Positions 25,578 through 40,083 of a stretch of DNA of 64,000 nucleotides are shown here, in pieces. How positions within the stretch are numbered: the stretch's first letter is position 1; every line of letters begins with the position of its first letter. The position numbers and the translations under genes were made by a program. This DNA is from Viscum album. Taxonomy: Eukaryota > Streptophyta > Magnoliopsida > Santalales > Viscaceae. The stretch spans positions 1,975,440,576 to 1,975,504,575 of the forward strand of contig OY728136.1 of NCBI GenBank assembly GCA_963277665.1, in the 5' to 3' direction. A model generated the notes under the pieces. The model searched no databases. It worked only from the letters and a program-made list of their open reading frames with translations, and was not told the origin of the DNA.

Positions 25578-28500
25578 ATAGTACATACCTTGATTTAGTT
25601 CATTTTTTATTCATAAATTCCCAATATTTATTTCATATTAAATAAATTTTGGGGATTTACAATATACAGTTGTGTCAGTATTATTAAAATGTTATGCTAT
25701 ATAATTTATTCATGCATAGTCAATTTATTATAGATGTCCTAGTTAAAAATAAATCACCAGGATTAAAAATTTTATTTATGAAAATTTTGATTATCCTAAA
25801 ATTTCATGGGTTGTAATAATATGTTGAGATTATCCTGATAAAAGTATCATATAAAGATACAATGTTTAATGTCAATACACAACACCATAATATTATAGAA
25901 TGATAAAATTTTACAATAACACCTGAATTAACATAAAAAATATATTACTAGAAACCATAGGGAGTTTATATAATATAAATACATAATAAATGATTTTGAA
26001 AATTAACATTATATATGAACCTTCTGACTTTGATACTATTTCTTTTTCTTATTTATGAGAGTGTTAACAAATTAGTGGTTGGGTATGTTTCTAATCATGA
26101 AAGAATTTTTATTTAACTATTATATGAGTAGGCCTCTTATATAGACGGTATCAATTCTATATGATCAATTGAGTATGATTAAGGATATTTATGGAAATGA
26201 TTTATTATGAGAAATATATTTTTTGTATTTTAATTAGATGAATGATGAGTGATTAGTCTATTAATATCATTAGGATACTAAAGAGAACCAGTAATAGATT
26301 AACTAACATATCCGATATTAACATGTTTCATGTATCATGGATATAATTTATGAATATTCAGTGCAATTATATTAGTACGCCTGATCTATGTATATAAAAC
26401 GTGTGCACATGATAGCATGTTGATAAATTTTTTTGATGGTGTATACAAAAAAATAAATTATAGATAGAGTAGTAATGAAATATTTTTATAGTCTCTTATT
26501 TTCTTATTGTAATCAATAATGTATTTCAATTCTATAAATTTTCACATGGTAATAGTTAAATCTATGTTAATAAGGAGTCATTTAGTTAAATAATGTTTCT
26601 AAAAAACTAATACTGGATATATAACAATGTCATATTTTCATGAAATTCATTATTTTAGTTTTATTAAATTTTTGTATAACAATAACAGATTTTTTAAAAT
26701 CAGTAATATTGTATTATAAAATATATTTTTTAGTAAATATTCCTTCATAACCATGTCTTAATATGTAGACTTATATATTTTTCTATATCAGATGGAATTA
26801 TTTAAGGAACTATAGATCCTAACCATGCATTTTTTTCATGTGAGAGTTTAATTGTTTGTTATGTTAGTGTTTTTTGAACCATTTCCCATAACAATAAGAC
26901 CCCAAAATTTTGTATGGAAAATTATAATTAGGAAGGATCGTTATTGACAGATAAAATTTAATGAATAATTTTTTTTTACAATTATTAGGTCTCATTGAAA
27001 CCATTATCAGTTTTTTCATTAAATCACAATACGTACTCTATAAAAACTCATTTTACTCCCTTAAATGTCTCGAATAAACATTTTGGTCATGTTATGTTTA
27101 TTTTAAGGATGTTTAATCATAATATAATTAATACATAGAAATTTATGTTGACTAGACATAGGATTTGAGATCAATCATTCTAGATCTATTAAAATTTTGT
27201 TCCATTAGTTTTTCCTTATTTAATTAAAGAACATGTATTGGGAAATTTTTTAATATAATAAATTTAATTGAAATTAATTTTTGGTACATTTTTTAGAACA
27301 TGGATAATTATTAAGATATAAAATCTATTAAATTTGAATAATATTTTGAAACTCAAGAATTTTATCAATGACAGGAGGATATAATATTACCATATTAGTG
27401 TTGATTAAATAATTATTTATTTTTAACTCTATTTATAATAATTTTTTATTTTATTATAAATTGAGTTATAATAATTTTCCCAATTTATTTTTAACAAATA
27501 ATACATTTAATGAAATATTAATGAATTTAAAAATTGTTTTTTAGAAGGGTCACTAGAAAAATTTAGAAACTATAAGGTGGGATTGATAATAGCTGGAAAA
27601 TTATTCCCTTTAAAATGAAATATATTTCATTAATATTTCTAAATTATCTCTCTATATCATAAATGGAAAAAGGTAAATGAGTACGATAGAAAATGTTAAT
27701 GATTTTTCCCCAAAAATTAGACTTTATCCCCTGCGTATGGTGGTTGTTATCCAACAAAAACATGATTTATATTTTATATCCAAATATAACCTTTGTAAAT
27801 GAACATTCCTTAATCAATTAACCATAAAGAAAATGAAATGTATTTATTATTAAACACTTTTTACAAAATAAATGATAAATATATTTTTATTCATTGTGAA
27901 TGATAAATTTGAAAAGTTCTTGTTGTATTTGTACATATGTAATTGAATATAATTTCTTTTAATATGGAAATAGTTTTGTTGGATCTCACTAATATGTACA
28001 AACTAATAGTTTTCTTAAAAATATTCTCTTGAAATTATACATAGGAATGTAAAATGTTATCTAACATGAATTTTCAATATTTTACTCATGGATTAGGCAC
28101 TCAAAATCATCATAATATTGGTAAAATATCCATAATGATAATTTTAAAAACGTACCTTTTTAAATTATCTTCAAATAATGAAAATATTTCAAAATGTGAG
28201 AATCACCCATTAATCACACAGCCTATTTCTATTAATTACCATATTGTATATTGATGATGTTCCTGAATATTCAATAATTACCTCAATTGTGAGTCTCCCA
28301 ATGATCACATTAATTTGTTTTCTAATGATCATGAGGTATGATGTTGTCATCAATGATACTTTTCTACTACATAATTCAATAATCAATTTGTTCTTCAGTT
28401 ATGTTGAATTATTGATTTATCATTATCCCAAAGTAATGTTGATGGGTCAAGTAGTCCAATTCATAGAATCATTGAAATTTGAGGCTGATGGAGAGAAAGA

Positions 28501-31500
28501 GAACGTATTGTTGAATACACCACTAATTACACATATGAGTAATGTTAAAAATAATCCACCAATTAAAAAAACAATGGGGAGTGGATAAGGATATGGAAAA
28601 AATCAGTATCAACCAGTAGAGTAGCCTCCCATCTGAACATCCCCACAAATTCCTAGTACTTGAGGTCATATGAGAAGTTATTTTCATAGTGAATAATATG
28701 CTATATGATTGAAATTTATGATTTAATTCTAACATATTAAACCCTACAAATGAAACATAGTTATATCGTTACCCCATAAACATAACTTTTGGTAATCATA
28801 TAAATGAATGTGAAGAGTAAAGAAGAAAATTTAAGACCTTGGTAAATTTCATTGATACACATGCCTTTTATTTCCATTGAAATCTCATATTGATGGGTCT
28901 TGATCACATAATCATTTCAATAATGATGATGAAATTGAGGAAAGGGGATTTTATTCAATAGATAAAACCTATGAGGTGGAGGCTTGTAAAATATCATCTT
29001 TTTTGAAGGTAGAATCCATTCCCATTTTATTTTAACATTCTACTATTTATATTTCTATTTTCATCCTTATTCGATTTTTAACAGAAATATAGGATTACTA
29101 ATTCCCCAAATATGGTACACATAGTATTTTATATTGAAAATATTGATTGGTTTTACCACCTACATGAGTGATACAGTCTAATATATCCCTTTGTATTCTT
29201 TTAAGGTGCATGTGGTGTCCATAAATTCTTAGTCCCAAATGTTATCCTCAATTCCACTATTAACTACTCTATTCACAGAGCCTTTTAAAAAGAAGCTTAT
29301 CTGGTGAGAATGAAAAGTAGAGAGATATGTTTACTAAATTTTAGGGATATAATATTTGTTCTAGGATCATATAACCATTTAGATATATTTAGATAATTTT
29401 ACCAACCCATCAGTTTTCAGATAATCTGGTGATTTATTATGAATTGAAAATGAAAAATATCCAAAATATAGTTACTCATTCCCTCCAAATAGAAACAAAA
29501 AATGGGACGGGTACAAAAAAATTCTAGCAAAGGTTAGTATTAATCTTAGATATAATTATTTTAAATATATAATAAAAATCAAACAATGTAAAATAGATGA
29601 TATCATGGTAGGTAATTATTATCTTAATATATATATAAATCTAAGAGTAGATAAATGTAGTGAATGAGTTTAGTGGGTTATGTCCCTTTACCATTTTTAC
29701 AATATATATAGGTTTTAATAATCAATGTAAATATATTTCTATTGGAATTATTATATGATATTAACCGGAGGTTATTAGGAAAAGAAAATAGACCTAGGTG
29801 TGTGGCTCCACTTTAAGGTACAATGATCATCAAATGGAAATTACCATATAAATTTTTTTACAAGGAAAAATATAAACAGTCCTATAAATTATGAAATATG
29901 AGATATTAGAATTGGAGAATAAATAGTCTAATAAGATATCAAATAAATATAAAATAGAAAGAGGAGGGGCCTCCACTGTTTCATATAAAATTATTATGAT
30001 AATAGATTGTGAATATATCAACCTAATTGGTGAAGGTGTGAATTCATACTTCGTTTCATTATTATTGAATATGTTTATAGATTTATATTCCCTTAAAACC
30101 ACTAGAAATAGTTCCACAATAAAAAAAATTGGGTTAGGATGATAAGTATTATATACAAGTGCTTCAATTTATATAGTGTGTGGAGGGTTGAGCTATTCTA
30201 GAATCAACTAAATTGGGGGCTGTGAAATCTTGGTTTTATTGTTTAAACTAGTTCCAAGGTAACATTCCAACTATAGGTATTAATATGATCAAAATATGAT
30301 TTTATTTCATTATGATAAACTTAAATAATCATTTTATATAATGAAAGAAATAATATTTGTTTAAAAACCATATTTCTGTTGTACATAAAAAACCAAGATA
30401 GTTTTTTTCAAATTTTAATTACCTTGTGATATAGAGGGTTCATCTAATATACCACCCAAGTTTTAATATTGTAAAATTTTAGTCAAAAATATCAAAATAT
30501 TGGAACACATATGATCCTCTCCAACTGGAAAAAAAGTAGTTTAAATAATAATTTTTACGATATTTTTATTCAACAAAAATCTCGATATATAGGGATTGTG
30601 GTTGTGAATATTTTTTTAGATAAGTAAAAAACATAGTAAAATTCCATGTCAAAGAATTGATCTCAATAGTAGTATGAAAAAACATAAAATATTTCTACGG
30701 GAATCTAAACTGGAGAACATTTACTTTATAACAATTTAGAGAAGCTCCCCACAATTATGGATGCTGATGTTATAAAGGTTGACAAACATTAATACAATAT
30801 TAATGAATAAATGTAATCTCTAGACTAAACCAAATAATTAGTAGTGAGTACCATGTAACACATAACGACATATGTTTTATTTATATTTTGGATTTTTAGA
30901 GACCAAATTCACTTCATATATTCTACTATATATTTTTCACAATGATTTATACAATTTATTTTCACAAAATTGTTTTCATTTTTGATATTTTTAATTTCAT
31001 CAAATATCGATCAATTAAAATCCATGAAAACTATCAATCAGTAACATTTTCATAATTGAGTCCCTATGGTCATTAAATTGGGATATGTTTGGTAAACCAA
31101 AATGATAAGATTCTAACTCTCAAAATAATGGATTTAATAATCAATCGTCTCTTAGTCATATTATTCGGTATTTATATAATGATGATTGATACATTGTGTA
31201 TTTACATCATAACCATATGATGATTAAAAATCATTAGATTAAAAATTAAAAACATATATTTCTTCCGAACTAGTCTTCTTTGATGATAATATGTGGTCGG
31301 GATATGCATGGAATTTACAACTACAATAAAATAAGGTTATATTATTTACATATAAGTATATTAATTAATAAACATGATTGAAATCATTTTAAAGGGGTTT
31401 TAATGGAATGATGAATTATAAATAGGGATATAATAGTATAAATATATATAATTTTGTACATTGCATATATCACATAAACCAATATGTACATGAGGAATAA

Positions 31501-33800
31501 AATGATACACTATCTTTTTCATTGATCCATCATTCTAGATATCATGCATTAAATTTCATTGGTTTAATTGTTGTCTACATAATCCTCAATTTATTTTTCT
31601 TTTATCCTTGAATTTTTGAAAATATGAGAATTTGAATATCGATTTAGGTAGAAATATTTATTTTTCTATACCATCCTTCGAGAGTTTTCAACATTATAAA
31701 AAACAAATATTTGTTTTCAATTTTAAATCCACTAAATTTATCCTAATCTATGAAATAAATTGGAATTTGGTTTGGAGGCTCATATATTATTTGGTCTACC
31801 TTTGTCAATTTTCACCATAATCAGTACTATATATCATTATATTAGAAGTTTATAGACATGAATGTAATATTTTTTTATATTTATATATATATAACTATGA
31901 GAAAAGTAGTCTTGAAATTTTGGGATATTAATATTTTACCAAAAGTTGAGGTGGTCCATATAGAGATTTTTGTAAGGTAATCCTTTCGAGGAAGGGGATC
32001 CCAAATCTATAGGTACATTCAAAGAAATGTGAAAATAGTATAAATTTATAGTTCTTGGACTAGTTTCGAAATTATAACAATCCAAATAATAATTTTTATA
32101 GTAAAAGGATCTTAAATAATTTTGATCATATGAAAAATAGTTATAGAAACTATAAATTTAGTTATTTTAATAAGAAATGATGAGATAATATAAGATAGGT
32201 AAGTAAAACATATGAAATCATTTTAATGATTTTTACATTATAATATAGTGATATAGTCATAATGAGGATGACTATAAAGAACATTTAAATGATAGATTCC
32301 TGGGTAATGTTATTGAAGATATATAAAATTATATATATTTTATACCTAAAACAATTAAAATACATTTGGTTTGTTATAGGTTGTTTATATAAAAAATAGA
32401 AAACTTCATACCAATCAATCTGAATATTTTAGCATTTATTACTCTCATTACCACTTGTTATGGGATTATTTTAGTGATATAAGTTTTCAATGAAAATAGT
32501 ATGGAATATAAGAAATGAATTTTCAAAATGTATTTATAATATTCATTCTATATGGTACAAGACATTTATTTTAAAAAATGCTTATTCGGGTGTGTAAGTG
32601 GATGATAAATTACGAATAAGTTGGAGACAGATGGGTCAAGCATGTCTATGTATAATAAAAAATATTATGTTTTATAAAAACATAATTCATTGTTATGACT
32701 AAAATTTTAGATTTGGGTGTCACTTAATTTCTTGGATGAATAGGAATACAACCATATGTAGTTAACAAAAGTGTTATCTGGATAGATATAACTCTTTCAT
32801 AGGAGTTAAGGGGTAAAGTTTATATTTTACCTTGTGATGGAGGGGATAATAAAATGATATGTGAATTATGAAAGCACATAAGAACTGGGTGATGGGGGAA
32901 ATTAAATTTTTTGGTTGGACCCGACGTAACAGATCCAATAATCACTACATATCTTATATGAATAATAATAAATCCACACATATTTGAGGAAAATTATCTT
33001 TTCATAGATATGTATAATATTTTTGGAGAGTGAAAATCATTTATTCTATGTTCTAGATAATTAAATAGGGCACTATATAACTTTTTAAAAGGTAAAATAC
33101 TAGGTATAGTGGGTAATTAGGGTTAATATGATTTACAGCTAGACCCATTAAATAAAATTACAGAATACCTAGATATATTCAAATAATTGGAATAAATTAT
33201 CTCATAGTTATTGGTAATGGTTATAGGTATATATATAACACATTAATAGGAGAAATTGGGATGAAATGTTCCACATTCTTATTGATTCATTTATGAAAAT
33301 CCTATGTAAATTCTCAAGGGCATATACAAAAGGTGAAATAAATAATTTAAATTATCTGAAATTTGTAGGGTGATATTTGATAAGATATTTTTGAATTAGT
33401 ACACATCCTACAATAATAAGAATAAAGCCACAAATTGTTCATAATAATTGATAATCTTTATCATAGTATATATTTATGGAAATGGGAGACCTTTTATGAA
33501 GATTCCTACTTGGATAAAATTTTAATTTAAGGATGTCTGGTAAAAAAATGCTCCACTATATTATGTTTAAAGTTCATGTGCAACAAAACTTTATATTATG
33601 CAGTGTATATTATCTTACATGGATTATTTACTAATCAATTTAATTTCATGTAATTATTATTTATTTCCATTCATTTTAGGGTCTTATGAAAATAAACAAT
33701 ATGTAATATAGTTTTAGAACATACGACTATAACCTAATTGCATGAATTTTAATGTAATACGTGATGAAATTTATTGACATGTATGTTATAGTTATATGGA
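25578..33800. other. Unassigned AT-rich DNA, probably old transposon debris
   Basis: About 8.2 kb in which I can place no element ends, RNA gene or domain. A 115-codon open frame at 28,244-28,588 contains YIDDV, which resembles the RT box, but nothing on either side agrees with RT. Downstream of it a frame reading NNPPIKKTMGSG recalls the basic tail of FAR1/MULE-type transposases only weakly. Other frames (28,054, 28,523 minus, 29,830 minus, 31,632) look like chance. Composition matches the neighbouring decayed LTR DNA. Confidence 0.5.
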
Positions 33801-35266
33801 AATAATTAATGAATATGTCATTTTATGGTTATATGATTATGAACATTATTATTTCAGATGATGATATGTTAACTAAAATTTAAAAAATATTTCATTGGTT
33901 ATTGGAATAACATTCTTTTCTTTTAGTATGACAATGAAGTAGGGTCCAATATATTTGAACTTGAAAACTACGTAAGGTCCGTCCAATTTATGTTCCATAT
34001 TTAGTTTTTTATTTCATTATATCTTTATCATTTTATCATAAAATACCAATTCTCCTATCATAAATGAGTACATGATAACTTTATTCTTGAATTCTCATAT
34101 TACATTATTTGGATGAATCATGAGGTTTTACAGTGATAAAATTATTTATCATTGATTTGTTCCAATTAATCATGTTAGATAAAATATAACATGTTATAAA
34201 AAAATTATCAAAATATAAAATATTATATGACGTAATTTAAATATCATTTGGATAGGATGACTCTATCTCAAATAAAAAAAATCACGGGGTCTCTTGTATG
34301 GAAGTATGGGTTGTTAAGGTAGAAGACAATTCGGGTTAGTTACCTTAACCAAATAATTATTTTTCTTTTTTTATTACATATTTACACAAACATTTTAATG
34401 TTAATAATTCTATTTTTAGATGTTGTGAAAATTTCCATAGTATATCCATTACATTAAATGGTTATAATAGTTCTATATTAATATGAGAACTTACAACTGT
34501 CATGAATATATTATTAAATTATATTTCATGTGATTTATATGACCACTCTATTGTAGGAAAAAAATTATTAATGGATTATATCATGTGGGATTTTTAAAGA
34601 GGATGTGTCTATGTGTCATGATGTTTCATACATGGAAATATACATGAGGGGAGTTTATGAGAAAAAACCCTCCAATAAGAATTCAAACATTTTGTTGGTA
34701 TATAGATATAGAGTTTTTATTAAAGAATATCATGAATACAATAATTTATTATATTTATGATACTCAAATGACATATGATTAGAGTGATCTAGGATATGTT
34801 GGGTATTTAATAAGTGATAGCCCAATGATTAATAATCTAGATAAATAATATTTTCTATTTTTATTTAATTAAAGTTGATATATCACGAATCCTTACTAAA
34901 ATTTAACTGTCTAATTACTTCCTTGGCCAAGGTGGTTTATAAAAAACATAATTTTATACAGTTATTGAAATGTAATTAAAACATATTTATTGATGACAAA
35001 AGTATAATATAAACATGGTGGGATATAATGATAAATGGATTGAATTACATAATAACTGTTTATATGTTGATGTTGTCCATGAGAAATTAACATCTTTCTC
35101 TTTTTTATCTTCTTGTTTCAAGGTCCCAATTTTATACAATATGTAAGTTCAGTTAAGGTCACTATAAATATATCCTTGATTGAAACACAAATTTTTTTAA
35201 CAATATTCATAGTAATATTATATTTTAATTTTAAAATATCAGTAAATATTATTCTTTGATTATGGA
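33801..35266. other. Unassigned; possible lower part of A4
   Basis: If A3 inserted into A4, the missing U5/R part of A4 should lie here, immediately left of 35,267. I could not confirm this by finding the family A U5 anchor or the LTR end, so it stays unassigned. There is a slightly GC-richer patch near 34,285-34,345 without recognisable content. Confidence 0.3.
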
Positions 35267-36098
35267 TATTAAAAACTCAACTCAGAATCCTAGAGCAAGT
35301 GGATAATGTTTCACAATACCACTACATACATGTGATCGCTTAATAAAGGATATAATAATCCAAAAGTCTTGAAAACTACACACAGTCATGATATTTCATT
35401 ACATTTTAAAATATAAAATACGAAATAGTATTTTCATTGAGAAAATAATTATTCCTTATAGCACGATATTAAAAATCAATCATAAAAAACATCTTAGATT
35501 CATGGGTAATGGAAACCAAATAATAGGGTGAGTAAATATACATAGTGTTATAATGCATACAATAGAATCTATTATATAATAAATAAGGTATAGATATTAT
35601 TAAAGGAATAAATAATGATCAAATAATTTTATATAAATTTCCACAAGTGTTTAAATGTTTTTCATTGATACCTTAGTAGTTTAAAAAATAACATAGACAT
35701 CAATAACTAATATTATAATGGTGTAATGAATGATTATAGACATCTTAAACATACCATCGAGGACCATTTCTATGTAATGTTATAAAAATGAAGAAACATA
35801 TATGAAAAATACACAATATATCTTGTGTTAGGAGCCCTACTAATGCATTGAGGGGCAATGTAATTCTAGGCTGTGCCAACCACTTAATATATCCAATGCT
35901 TGCATCAATGGAATAAAACATAAAACATAGTACAAATAACATAATAATCAATAACTATCATTATATAAATGACTAACATATAAAAAATCAGTAGCTTCCC
36001 GGGTCAAAATGATTATACTATTTAATTATAAATATGTTGGGTGATATCACTTGAGTATAACCTCTAAATTCATAAGAGTCTTCGAAGGATGTCGACAT
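35267..36098 (-). repeat. A3 LTR, first part (U5 side)
   Basis: The segment starts TATTAAAAACTCAACTCAGA and aligns with the A1 LTR starts at 36,099 and 42,393. AGAATCCTAGAGC matches AGAATCCAAGAGC, and near 35,475-35,530 AAATCAATCATAAAAAACAT and ATAGGGTGAG match AAATCAATCATAAAAAACTT and AAGGGGTGAG of A1 at 42,603-42,660. It stops exactly at the A1 target duplication and resumes at 46,385. This is therefore one family A LTR on the minus strand, split by A1. The 68-codon frame at 35,745-35,951 has no meaning that I can see. Confidence 0.65.
36094..36098. other. A1 target-site duplication, left copy (GACAT)
   Basis: GACAT directly precedes the A1 LTR terminus TGTAACACC and is repeated exactly after the other LTR at 46,380-46,384. 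Five bp is the normal duplication length for Ty3/Gypsy integrases. Confidence 0.85.
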
Positions 36099-37752
36099 TG
36101 TAACACCTCGACCCTAGAATCCAAGAGCTGGTGCATTATTTTTATACACTAGCATGATTATAAGGAATAATATCCTGAAGGACTGATTAGTTTAGCATTC
36201 GTTTAAAATAGATTACATACATGAACATTACATTTCAATTTACAACATAATATATTGAGTAGAAAACCCTTTGAGAACGCTATTATTCCCAAAGATTAAC
36301 TCTGAAAATAAATCTTAAAAAATATATTTGAATCCTAGGAAAATAAAACATAAGAAAGGGGTTATCTAAGATTCTCTTTAAGGATAAACAATATAGTACA
36401 ATTAGTCATAAATAAACATAAACATATAAGGAAAGGTATAAAACTAAAAACCATACATTTTAAAACATTATCTTCTGAATAATATGGAAAGAATAAATTA
36501 AATAATTCCATTTAAACATTCACAGGGATATTATAGTATTAATATACTATCATGTAAAACCAATAAATAATCTCATAATGAGGGAATTCCTAATTTCAGA
36601 CATCCTAACCACTATGTCAAGGCGACATAACAAGACTATAAAAAAATATTCTATCAAGGCATTGTGCCAAGACACTAGTTTTTTTAATGAGACATATAAA
36701 TTATATTAGGAAATATAGAGGGGCCCTCCCATTACATACCATGTCCAATGCATTCTTCATATAAAAAATTTGAAACATAACCTAAACATTTGTATTAAAA
36801 CAAGCATACAAAATGATAATACATTAATCGTAAACCATAAATGATATTAAAATAGCATATCCACAGTCAAAAATATCAAAAATCCTTCTGTACTAAATTG
36901 AAGATTGTATCATTTTAAATCAATTTCAAACAACCATAAAATCCAACAAAAGACATATATATATATATATTAAAATAATTTAATAAATTCATTAAAACTC
37001 TTTCAGGAAAATATCCCTTTTTACATTAAATCATATAAAAGTCATTCAATTTTAAAATAAAATATTAATTTTTAAAATAACTTTGTAGTGTTCTAAGGGA
37101 AGCTTCAAAATTGTAAGGTTACATAATGATGGAAAATATCTACTCGTGCCTTATATGGAAAAAAAATTATTTCCTTAATTTGATGAAAATGTTATAAAGT
37201 ACCTCATTTGGAAAATGACTAAAAGATTCCGTTGAAAACATTTTATAAAAAGTAAAACATGGTTGTAAATTAGTTAATACTCTCTAGTAAATTAGTAAAA
37301 AATTTATTAAAATATTTTTAGAAACACAGACATGAATGTTAAATATTTCCTATAAGATACTTACTTGTCACCAACCTCGAATAATAATGAGATTGTAAAA
37401 TTAACCTTTATCATAAGTCTGATAAACTCTATATGTGTCTCAAAACTCTTGCATAATGGTTTTAAAAATTTTATTGACTTCTAAATGATTCATAAATATA
37501 TTTATAATATCAAATATGATCCATTTATATCTTAATATTACCAATTTATTATACATTTCTATGTTAAAAAAACATTTCATGTAATACTCGCTTTCTTTAT
37601 CGTAAATGTTTTGAATTATTATTCTCTATCATATTATTTAAATCATGTTTTACATACTTCAAAAATGAATAAAATTATTTATGTATCATATATATTCTAT
37701 ATATAAATATAAATATATATATAATATAAATGGAATGGAACACATTGTTAAT

Positions 37753-38167
37753 TGAGAAGGTAGGTCGTACGTACATAAGAATGTTGTTTTTGTGTTCTTA
37801 TCGTATTGAATAGAAGTAAGTGAATGAAATATATGTATATATATATATCATCATAGTTTAATTTTTATTTCATATATTTCATACTTATTAATAATAGTTA
37901 TTCTGTTAATCATTCATGGATGGTTATCATGGAAGATGAGTCTTATCACATTGTGGAGACGGTAAGTCGTACGTACGCATGAGCGACAATATAATTTAAT
38001 TAATGGTAAAATGGTATGGACTTGGATTTAATATTAATTTTATATAATCAATATATTAATATATTTAATATTTTAATCCATTATATTCATCATTATACCC
38101 ATAGAAATAATGTGTACATGAAAAAACAATTTACACCAAAGAGTGGAGATAGTATGCCGTACGTACA
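37753..38167 (-). repeat. Three spaced motif copies in A1 3' LTR
   Basis: Copies at 37,753-37,777, 37,953-37,979 and 38,143-38,167 each read, on the plus strand, a GTGGAGACGG-like part, four to six bases, and then CGTACGTAC. Starts are 200 and 190 bp apart. On the element strand this is the TGCGTACGTACG....CCGTCTCCAC order seen in A5. The copies lie downstream of the TATA box and so in transcribed R/U5 sequence. Confidence 0.8.
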
Positions 38168-38512
38168 CACAAATGGTGATATTTTTTTCTAAGATTGTAG
38201 AAAGGAATAATATGGTTGTCCCATTATTATAATAACATATTAGAATGTTTAATACACATGAGATATTATATATGTATGAAAACAATAGATAATGTGGATG
38301 TATAAGAATAAAAGAACTTTGAAATAGGTGAAAAAGAATTACCTCTTCTTTGGGTGTCTGCATTTGATTTGAACAAATTGGATCTTCAGAATGGCTCTCT
38401 GCAAAAATTTTGGCCTCTAGGATAATGTGAGGAAGGTTTCAAGGACAAATTGTCAGGTTTTGGCTCAACAAAATGGCTTTAGATGTGGATTTAAATAGAA
38501 ATGGAGGTTCCC

Positions 38513-38519
38513 GTTTATA
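38513..38519 (-). promoter_or_regulatory. TATA box of A1 3' LTR
   Basis: On the minus strand the reading is CTCATATAAACGGGAACCTC. It aligns with CTAATTTAAAAGGGCACCTC of the other A1 LTR (44,812-44,821) and with CCTTATAAAAGGGCTCCTCC of A5. It lies 1.55 kb from the U3 end. Confidence 0.6.
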
Positions 38520-40005
38520 TGAGAGGTGATGGGAACTTTAGGAAAAATCATGAAATATTAATTTATTATGAAATAATTTTCGGTTTCTAATGACTCCATA
38601 TTGATTTATTTGGAGGATAAGATGAGTCTGGATCTATATAATTTTATCCAATATGTTTTAGACATGTTCAGTTCATAAAATTAACCTTATCTTTTAGATT
38701 TAACCATTTTATAAATAGTTTAACTCTTACCGTGTCTTCATGTGTTTTTATACTACATGGTCATTATATTTACTATAAATTTAAAAAAGAACATAAAGTC
38801 GGTCGTTTATATCATTTTAACATTATACATGTTATTTGGATAAACTTTATATTTGTATGGTTTTTATATCCTTTAATAAATTAGTATTTATTTTAAAATA
38901 TCTTTTTTGACAATTTTGATACAAATATATATTTTCATTTATAAAAATATCAAACCAACATTATTACTTTGAAAAAATACTTTCAATGTGTCACTAATAT
39001 GTCTAATAAATCAATAAAACTAGTTTATGTCACTACTTAATTAAAATTATATTTATTTTAATATTATCAATATAATTTATTGTATTCTTCCTTTAATAAG
39101 TCAATTACAGGATCATCATGTTGTCATAAATAAATTTAATTATTTAATATTGAAAAATTATAAAAAATATCATTATTTAGAGAAATTTCATATAATTCTA
39201 ATGAATATTTATAGTCTAATTTATATTATTTATTTCCCTATACTAAAAATGATTATTTTTTAATACTTGAATATGAAATTTTTAACAAATATTTAAATAA
39301 AATATAATAAATGTTCTAATCCAACCCAAGTGGCTTAAAAGTATCAAAGTTTCAACCTAAGGGTTATTTTGGTATAAATAGACTTATCCAATAGTATTGG
39401 AACATGTGTAGGTTGATTTGGTTGTAATACAACATTTTGTACACTTAATTACCCTATTAATCTTTAAGCACGGTAATAAAATTAAAAAGTAACTATTCAA
39501 CAAAAATTATTTTGATCCTATCAAACCAGATTATTAATATTTATTATATCCATGTATGTCAGGTTTTCAAATATTATTTCACAAAAGCGGTGAAATTAGT
39601 TTTAATTATAATCATCTAATGTCGTTAGAAGGCCAGTAAAATGGCGTTAAAAATGTTCGATGGTTTTTATAATAATTCTATAATAAGAATTATTTAAATG
39701 ACATAAATCAGACTAATATATGTATTATTTATATACTTTTACTTTCAAAAAGTTAAATTAAAGCAATTATTTTAATGAAAGACATGATTTTTAACCACAA
39801 TGTAGTGTTTTCTCTATTTATAAAAAATTTAATGTTTAAAGAAAAAATACCAGAAATTCCCCCTATGCTAATTTTAATATTTTTAATTAAAAAATTAAGT
39901 CTATTTTGAGAAATAAATTTTATAAAATTTCAAAAAAAATTATACAATTCATAACAGATTTTTAAATGGCATGTTTAATAGGTCGTGGTGCACTTGAACT
40001 CGGTT

Positions 40006-40020
40006 TTGCGTACAATGCAA
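40006..40020 (-). repeat. TTGC...GCAA inverted repeat near A1 LTR terminus
   Basis: TTGCGTACAATGCAA, an imperfect palindrome about 50 bp inside the LTR end. The same kind of motif appears three times at the equivalent place in A5. Next to it CACTTGAACTCGG reads on the other strand like a tRNA B-box (GAGTTCAAGTG). Confidence 0.55.
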
Positions 40021-40070
40021 ACTATTGAATTTTTAAAAAAATGTATACCATGGATGCATGGGGTGTTACA

Positions 40071-40083
40071 TTATCCTATACTC
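40071..40083 (-). other. A1 polypurine tract
   Basis: On the minus strand GAGTATAGGATAA directly precedes TGTAACACC. It matches the Tekay-type tract AGTGGGGGAGAA at most positions and sets the minus orientation together with the primer site at 42,379-42,390. Confidence 0.6.

Larger units (their letters stand above)
36099..40070 (-). repeat. A1 3' LTR (left copy)
   Basis: On the plus strand it runs from TGTAACACCTCGACCC to GGGTGTTACA; on the element strand U3 is at the right end. It carries a U3 palindrome TTGCGTACAATGCAA at 40,006-40,020, a TATA box at 38,513-38,519, three spaced CGTACGTAC motifs (37,753, 37,953, 38,143) and a U5 end near 36,360-36,390 that matches the CTTACTGGGC anchor of A5. 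TA-rich microsatellite tracts at 36,954-36,971 and near 37,690-37,850 are partly private to this copy. Compared with its partner it has kept more CpG sites. Confidence 0.88.

Noticed and set aside
28244..28588. 115-codon open frame containing YIDDV, like the reverse transcriptase box
   Set aside because: Flanking residues match neither Gypsy nor Copia RT, no upstream RT phrases are present, and a frame of this length is near the chance maximum for such AT-rich DNA.
35991..36010. Start of a family B LTR (AGTAGCTTCCCGGGTC)
   Set aside because: It resembles the reverse complement of the B2 LTR end, but it lies inside A3, which aligns with A1 LTR sequence there, and no B-type sequence follows.
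36958..36971. TA repeats as CRISPR-like or satellite arrays
   Set aside because: Here and at 2,570, 43,978 and 62,602 these are simple dinucleotide microsatellites without spacers; this is eukaryotic repeat DNA.
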